Origin: JAUSIF01 sp040901465
Lineage (GTDB): Bacteria; Pseudomonadota; Alphaproteobacteria; Rhizobiales; Xanthobacteraceae
Assembly: GCA_040901465.1 (NCBI GenBank)
Contig: JBBDYN010000028.1
Coordinates: 124,001 to 188,000 of the forward strand
Reading direction: 5' to 3'
DNA length: 64,000 bases
Positions within the stretch are counted from its first letter, which is position 1, and every line of letters begins with the position of its first letter. The notes below the pieces were generated by a model. The model worked only from the letters and a program-made list of their open reading frames with translations, did not search any database and was not told the DNA's origin. Shown here piece after piece: positions 59,738 to 64,000 of this stretch. The translations under genes and the position numbers were made by a program.

Positions 59738-60883
59738 ATGGCCGATGCTGCAAATGGCACAGTCGCTAAGCGGTTTGGGATGACACGAGAGAATTTCATT
59801 CTCGATCCTGTTCTAGATTCTCGGTGCTTTGCGCGGGACGACATTCCTATTCACGACATTGCTTCGGGTCTCGATATCGACGTCGTAACGGGCCTGGCGC
59901 CTAAACGGTTCGTCAAGGGACCCTACGGCGCTGGCAAAACGCATACGTTGATGCGTACGATGGACGAGTTGTCGAAGCTTACAAAAATTCACTACATCCG
60001 GATTGAGTGCCCTGACTTGACCAGAAAATCACGCTTTCATGATCTGTACCGCGAAGGAATCATGCGGACGATGGGTCAGGATTTTGTGCTTGGCTTGATG
60101 GAAGAAGTCATAAAGAAGGTCGGGTTTAGAAGTAGGGATGATCTGCGTATCGAACTTAAGAAGTGGTTTCAGGATGAAGAAATCGCGAAAGCCGCCGAGC
60201 AACTTTACAATCCAAACTTTGATCGGCTGAAGCTTTGGAGATGGATTTCCGGCGTCAGCCTATCCAGAGCCGATCTCGATTTATTGGGACAAACACAAGA
60301 TCTAACTGAAACCGAAGCAGCTCGATTAGCTGACGTCATAGTTTTGCTCGGACGATTGTCGCGCGAGCTGCGGCAAGAGACACTTGTGTTGATTTTGGAT
60401 GAGATGGAGCGGCTCAAAGACATTGCCGGAGAAACCATTAATACGTTCGTCTCGGGCTTCACGCGTTTGGTCGATCCAAACCAAACATCAGTAAGTGTAC
60501 TCATTGGCGCATCTGCAGCTGTCGAATCTGAAATGGTGGAAATTTTCAGCGGCAACGGCCCCGTGACATCGAGGCTTGGCAGCGACGCAATGATTGAGAT
60601 CCCAGCGTTACATGACCCCGACGTGAATGGTTTCGTTGAGCGTGTGACGGCTTATTTGCGCGACCCGGCGTTTGATCTGAGTGGTGCAGTAACGAAGGCT
60701 CAGGCCGCCGCGGCAGAAAAGGTTACAAATAAAACGTTTCCGTTTTCTGCTGAGGCGATCGAGGCGTTGAAAACGAAGGCCCAGCTTCTAACGCCCCGAG
60801 CAATAACCCTCCAGATGACTCGCGCATTGGGGAGAGCGCATCGAATGAACAAGCCGGTGATTACAACTGATTGTATCGCATAG
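59738..60883 (+). CDS. P-loop ATPase, second in the operon (BrxD-like in style)
   Basis: A 381-residue AAA-type ATPase. Walker A is FVKGPYGAGKTHTLMRT (G64-AGKT68), Walker B is LVLILDEMERL (Asp221-Glu222), and a Thr/Ser-rich strand (SVSVLIGASAAVESEMVE) is a sensor-like segment. The FVKGPYGAGKT form, and length, are reminiscent of the DUF2791 'BREX ATP-binding' (BrxD-type) proteins, but no other BREX gene is present. The C-terminus (RAITLQMTRALGRAHRMNKP) resembles the wHTH-like end of ORC/Cdc6-type ATPases. It resembles the ATPase at 57783 in layout, so the two may form a hetero-oligomer. It is followed 11 bases later by the HerA gene. Confidence 0.82.
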   Translation: MADAANGTVAKRFGMTRENFILDPVLDSRCFARDDIPIHDIASGLDIDVVTGLAPKRFVKGPYGAGKTHTLMRTMDELSKLTKIHYIRIECPDLTRKSRFHDLYREGIMRTMGQDFVLGLMEEVIKKVGFRSRDDLRIELKKWFQDEEIAKAAEQLYNPNFDRLKLWRWISGVSLSRADLDLLGQTQDLTETEAARLADVIVLLGRLSRELRQETLVLILDEMERLKDIAGETINTFVSGFTRLVDPNQTSVSVLIGASAAVESEMVEIFSGNGPVTSRLGSDAMIEIPALHDPDVNGFVERVTAYLRDPAFDLSGAVTKAQAAAAEKVTNKTFPFSAEAIEALKTKAQLLTPRAITLQMTRALGRAHRMNKPVITTDCIA

Positions 60884-60894
60884 GTCGTGCAACA

Positions 60895-62370
60895 ATGACG
60901 TCTGAAGTCCCCGATGCGCGATTTCGTTTAGGCCATACCTTTGTTGTCCTGCCGGAACTTTCATGTGACGAAGGGCCGGCGCGAGGGGTCGTTATTGGGC
61001 GCAACAACGAAAAGGCTAAGCTACAGGCTGTCTATCTAGGCAAGCACGCGGAGACCCCGCACAAGAATGTCTGGATGGATATACGGGGTGCTCACGTACT
61101 GTACGTCATGGGTAAGCGGAGAAGCGGAAAGAGCTACACACTCGGCTCTCTGGCTGAAGGCCTTGTGTCCAAGTCTTGGGTGAGGCAAGGCGAGTTTGAG
61201 CAAGGTGTCGTCGTGCTAGACACGATGAACGTATTCCTCACGATGCCGTTCGGCGTGGACGAGGTGGAAAGCTCGTCGAGCCCGGCGGTTGAGGAGATAA
61301 GGAAATGGAAACTTGAGCCCGAACCGGTGTCGCTGGACTTGTATGCGCCAGCCGGCACTCAGGTTCCCTCCGAATTGCGCGCTTCAACCATCACACTTAG
61401 AGCCTCAGACCTCGGAGTGGAGGAATGGTGTAGCCTGTTCGAGGTAGATCCATTCGTTGACCCTATGGGTCACTTAATAACGTTGCTAATATCGAAATTG
61501 GCAGATGAGGGTTTTGTCGATTCACGTTCCGGTCAGCGGCACAAGGCGAAGCCCGACTACAATATCCAAGACATGATTTTCGTGCTGGATGTTGATGCAG
61601 ATTTCGACAGCTTCGCCAATGAGACACGGCAGGCGCTACGTCGCCGTTTTGATTCGCTTTCAAAGATTCCTCTTTTCGGCACAAATGGATTGGACGTTCG
61701 CAGTCTAGTACGGCCATCGAGAATATCCGTCTTACTGCTGCGCGATCTCGATCTTGAAATGAGATCAGTGATGGTCTCGTTGATCGTTAAGAAAATAATG
61801 GAACTGAGGGCGATCTCAGAACAACAAGAGCGGCTCGTTCCGATCCATTTAGCCAGGGCGGCAAAACTCTCAGAGAGTAATCCTGACCAAGCCGCGGTTG
61901 AGAAGGAAAAGGCTCAAGAATGCGCAGATAAAGCAGCAGCTGGCATCGCGCGAACGTGGTTGATAATCGACGAGGCTCACAATTACATACCCGCAAGATC
62001 AGCGGTTGCATCTAAGCGACCTCTAAAGAAGTATGTGGACGAAGGGCGAAACTTAGGGCTGTCCATAGTGGTGGCGACGCAACAGCCAGCTGGCCTTGAT
62101 CCTTCAATCCAAAGGAACGCCGACTTGTTGATCATTCATTCGCTGAGCCATCAAGACGACATTGCTGCCGCGCAAGGAATGTTAAATACGGCAATTCCCG
62201 AAGAGGTAACGCTTGACGGAAAATATAGAATCACCGGGGGGCGAACTTTTGATGCGATGGTTCGTAACCTCCCCTTAGGATATGCGATAGCGGCCACTGA
62301 TCGGGCAAATCGCTTGATTCCGATTTGCATACGGCCGCGAGTAACAGTTGCCGGTGGCGGCGACTATTGA
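60895..62370 (+). CDS. HerA/FtsK-type DNA-translocating ATPase (DUF87-like)
   Basis: A 491-residue hexameric-type ATPase. Walker A is YVMGKRRSGKSYTLG (G73 to Ser80, with Lys79), Walker B is WLIIDEAHNYIP (Asp359-Glu360), then SIVVATQQPAGLDPSIQRNADLLIIHSL with the sensor Gln and arginine-finger region typical of the HerA branch. The N-terminus is short with a beta-rich segment (GVVIGRNNEKAKLQAVYLGK), similar to the HAS-barrel of HerA. It likely translocates double-stranded DNA and works with a nuclease, the PLD protein being the obvious partner here. The start was placed at 60895 (MTSEVPDARF). The next gene overlaps its stop by one base. Confidence 0.87.
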   Translation: MTSEVPDARFRLGHTFVVLPELSCDEGPARGVVIGRNNEKAKLQAVYLGKHAETPHKNVWMDIRGAHVLYVMGKRRSGKSYTLGSLAEGLVSKSWVRQGEFEQGVVVLDTMNVFLTMPFGVDEVESSSSPAVEEIRKWKLEPEPVSLDLYAPAGTQVPSELRASTITLRASDLGVEEWCSLFEVDPFVDPMGHLITLLISKLADEGFVDSRSGQRHKAKPDYNIQDMIFVLDVDADFDSFANETRQALRRRFDSLSKIPLFGTNGLDVRSLVRPSRISVLLLRDLDLEMRSVMVSLIVKKIMELRAISEQQERLVPIHLARAAKLSESNPDQAAVEKEKAQECADKAAAGIARTWLIIDEAHNYIPARSAVASKRPLKKYVDEGRNLGLSIVVATQQPAGLDPSIQRNADLLIIHSLSHQDDIAAAQGMLNTAIPEEVTLDGKYRITGGRTFDAMVRNLPLGYAIAATDRANRLIPICIRPRVTVAGGGDY

Positions 62371-63380
62371 TGGCATTGCGGCTCATCACTCGCACACATT
62401 ACCAGGTTGATGAGCCCGCATATCTCCGGGTCCTTATCGAAAGTTCTTCATCACCCATCAGAAGCGAGTATTCGGAGCGGGTTGCTGAGCGCTTAGTGCA
62501 GAAACTCAGGGAACTGGGCTGCGATTTTAATTTGCCGGCTGCAAAGTATTGCGTCGACCTCGCGAGAGCTTTGAAGGTACTCAGCGAGAACAACTTTTGG
62601 ACCTCGTCAGCGCACGTGATGCAGCTTGTAAGGCCATCGGTTGAACGAGAAACAAGCCTTCGTGTCGAGCTGTCTACCGAAGAAAAACTGTTCTGGTTTA
62701 GAGTTTTTTTGGAGCATGATGGGGCAGCGCTGCTGTTTTTTGCGCGTGAAGCAGAACAGCGAGAACGAATTCCCGGTGGGGGAAAGGATTGGAACGACAC
62801 AGCAAACGAAATGGCAGTGTACGTCTACAATGAGTACTTGAAGATCTTGGAGAATATTCGAGACCGAGCAGAAATCAGACGATTGTTAGCAAAACGAGAA
62901 CGCCAACCTTATAGCGGGAGATCAGGAGAGCACCAATGCTTTATTCACGTGAACACAATGGCGCGCGTCGGGTTGCTAGAAAAAAGAGGACGCGAATATT
63001 TCAAGACCGACGCGACGTCACGCCTTGTTAAAGCCGTGTCCGCGGTGGGCGACTTGGACGCGTTGATTTCCAACAACCGCTGGCCGTTTATCGTTGGGTC
63101 TGTTTATTGGGGTGAACTGAAGCAACCAGGTTGGAGTGCGTCGGACATAATGAGGGCATCGTATGAGATATATGCCCGGGTGATGGAAACGGGTGTGTCT
63201 TTGTGTCCGCTAAATACTATTATTGAAACGGTCCAAATTAGACAGCTAGAAAACGCCGAAACGCCCGTCTCGTATGATGAGTGCATGAGAATGTTTCGGA
63301 ATGCGAACGCGCAGGACTCCAAGAAAGTGCGCTTTCAAGTGGATCGCATGGGTAGGCCAGCCTTTATCGCACTTTCCTAG
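62370..63380 (+). CDS. Unknown protein of the defence-like operon, 336 aa
   Basis: A 336-residue protein without a recognisable catalytic motif. It opens MALRLITRTHYQVDEPAYLR and has several helical blocks typical of winged-helix or helical adaptor proteins (VAERLVQKLRELGCDFNLPA, CFIHVNTMARVGLLEKRGREYFK). The block HVNTMARVGLLEKRGREYFKTD looks like a winged-helix wing. It starts in the stop of the HerA gene (TGATG), so it is co-translated, and its stop overlaps the convergent methyltransferase by 17 bases. A role as specificity or adaptor subunit is possible; this is inference from position only. Confidence 0.78.
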   Translation: MALRLITRTHYQVDEPAYLRVLIESSSSPIRSEYSERVAERLVQKLRELGCDFNLPAAKYCVDLARALKVLSENNFWTSSAHVMQLVRPSVERETSLRVELSTEEKLFWFRVFLEHDGAALLFFAREAEQRERIPGGGKDWNDTANEMAVYVYNEYLKILENIRDRAEIRRLLAKRERQPYSGRSGEHQCFIHVNTMARVGLLEKRGREYFKTDATSRLVKAVSAVGDLDALISNNRWPFIVGSVYWGELKQPGWSASDIMRASYEIYARVMETGVSLCPLNTIIETVQIRQLENAETPVSYDECMRMFRNANAQDSKKVRFQVDRMGRPAFIALS

Positions 63381-64000
63381 CTTTCCTTTTGGGTGTGTGT
63401 CGAAAGACTAAGACATGCTCTGTATCGATGCTTGCACCGTTATGTCTGCTGTAAGTCATGTATCTATTTTTCAGAGGATACCAGTAATGCTCACAAATCT
63501 GAAAATGGGGGCTCGCGAGCTCTTCATATAACTTAGTCGTGGGCAATCTTCGTCCGTTCCATGAACTCTTTCCAAGGACAAACACCACGTTGCCTGAGGG
63601 TTTGACCATATCTGCAAGGGCTGCGAAGGACCTTTGCATAGCGACCGCGTAGTGTTTGAAGGCATCTGCGCTCCGAGCATCTACATTTCGCATCATGCTT
63701 TCGCACCTTCGCGCGAACCAAGACTCCAGCTTTCCTCCATTCAGGTATGGGTGCATACGCTGGATACGTGACCGGCCGATATATTTGGGTAGTAGGTCGA
63801 GCCTGTCTTCATGACTCTCGACGAGATCAAGCCAGTACATTTCGAGAGTGTGTCGGCGGTAGTAATCCACTGCATTGTGATATGGAGGCGAGGTGATCAC
63901 CAGATCAACCTTAGTGCGAACGTACTTGCGCAATTTTGTCGCGTCACCATTACCGATTCTAATGTTGGTCCCGGAGCCTCGGATTGCACTTTCGAATTCA
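63364..64000 (-). CDS. TSPPY-type DNA methyltransferase, N-terminus beyond the window
   Basis: The minus-strand frame is open to base 64000 and reads as an amino-methylating DNA methyltransferase (N4-cytosine or N6-adenine). The catalytic motif IV is VDLVITSPPYHNAVDYYRRH, and the upstream NIRIGNGDATKL looks like a substrate-side strand. Downstream is an AdoMet-region strand (VKPSGNVVFVLGKSSWNGR) and a C-terminal NRYMTYSRHNGASIDTEHVLVFR. At least 211 residues lie in the window. It converges on the operon at 57783-63380, overlapping its last gene by 17 bases. In a defence context it could mark self DNA. The target and total length are unknown. Confidence 0.83.
   Translation of the reverse strand, partial: EFESAIRGSGTNIRIGNGDATKLRKYVRTKVDLVITSPPYHNAVDYYRRHTLEMYWLDLVESHEDRLDLLPKYIGRSRIQRMHPYLNGGKLESWFARRCESMMRNVDARSADAFKHYAVAMQRSFAALADMVKPSGNVVFVLGKSSWNGRRLPTTKLYEELASPHFQICEHYWYPLKNRYMTYSRHNGASIDTEHVLVFRHTPKRKARKVR

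Noticed and set aside
57783..64000. Assignment of the right-end operon to BREX or DISARM
   Set aside because: The second ATPase has a BrxD-like Walker A context and PLD occurs in DISARM, but the diagnostic genes (PglZ, BrxC/BrxL; DrmA, DrmB) are absent from the window.

Overview
The window looks like a draft chromosomal scaffold of a high-GC alphaproteobacterium of the order Hyphomicrobiales (Rhizobiales), close to the Bradyrhizobium/Rhodopseudomonas/Xanthobacteraceae groups. Supporting this are a class I lysyl-tRNA synthetase, the order murA - DUF2948 - hisD - UPF0262 - small phosphatase - infA - maf - yacG, the small families DUF6460 and TIGR02186, a PodJ-like polarity protein, and short GC-rich palindromic intergenic repeats. 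A run of 10 N (8901-8910), a 16-G homopolymer and a gene cut at base 1 show that the assembly is incomplete. All assignments are by reading the sequence; no database search was run.

Layout. 1-1728: the truncated start of a SAICAR-synthetase-like gene, a small conserved gene and a 46-base 3' fragment of a tRNA-Gly. 1729-13698: an uptake and oxidation region with two complete TRAP transporters (P-Q-M, then Q-M-P), an SCO copper chaperone, two GMC oxidoreductases and an acyl-CoA-dehydrogenase-fold flavoprotein. 13947-20333: a VOC protein, an unusual glycosyltransferase, a periplasmic binding protein with an MFS transporter, and lysK. 20339-22045: a two-gene, lower-GC Nmad3-type module bracketed by inverted copies of an intergenic repeat. 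22047-29085: an S24-type regulator, pyrD, DUF6460, TIGR02186 with a TSUP exporter, and the PodJ-like protein. 29450-36196: a beta-oxidation operon (acyl-CoA dehydrogenase, a secreted protein ending in CxxCH, thiolase, FadB-like enzyme). 36204-44541: small membrane proteins, a DUF4212 plus sodium:solute symporter pair, and a LuxR-type regulator with a symporter-histidine kinase hybrid that together resemble the CrbS/CrbR acetate-switch system. 44697-56667: an exonuclease-CBS-DUF294 fusion, mscL, an aminotransferase, an AbrB-family membrane protein and the murA to yacG housekeeping block, with tRNA-Thr.

Right end. Just after tRNA-Phe (56758-56833) the base composition becomes visibly more AT-rich and codon use changes. 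Five tightly packed genes follow: a P-loop ATPase, a single-HKD phospholipase-D-family nuclease, a second P-loop ATPase, a HerA-type ATPase and a protein of unknown family. A TSPPY-type DNA methyltransferase converges on them and runs off the window edge. The content (DNA-translocating ATPase, nuclease, AAA partners, modification enzyme, tRNA-linked island) is that of an anti-phage or anti-plasmid defence system. I do not recognise this gene set as BREX, DISARM, Dnd or another named system, so this is the main candidate for something undescribed.
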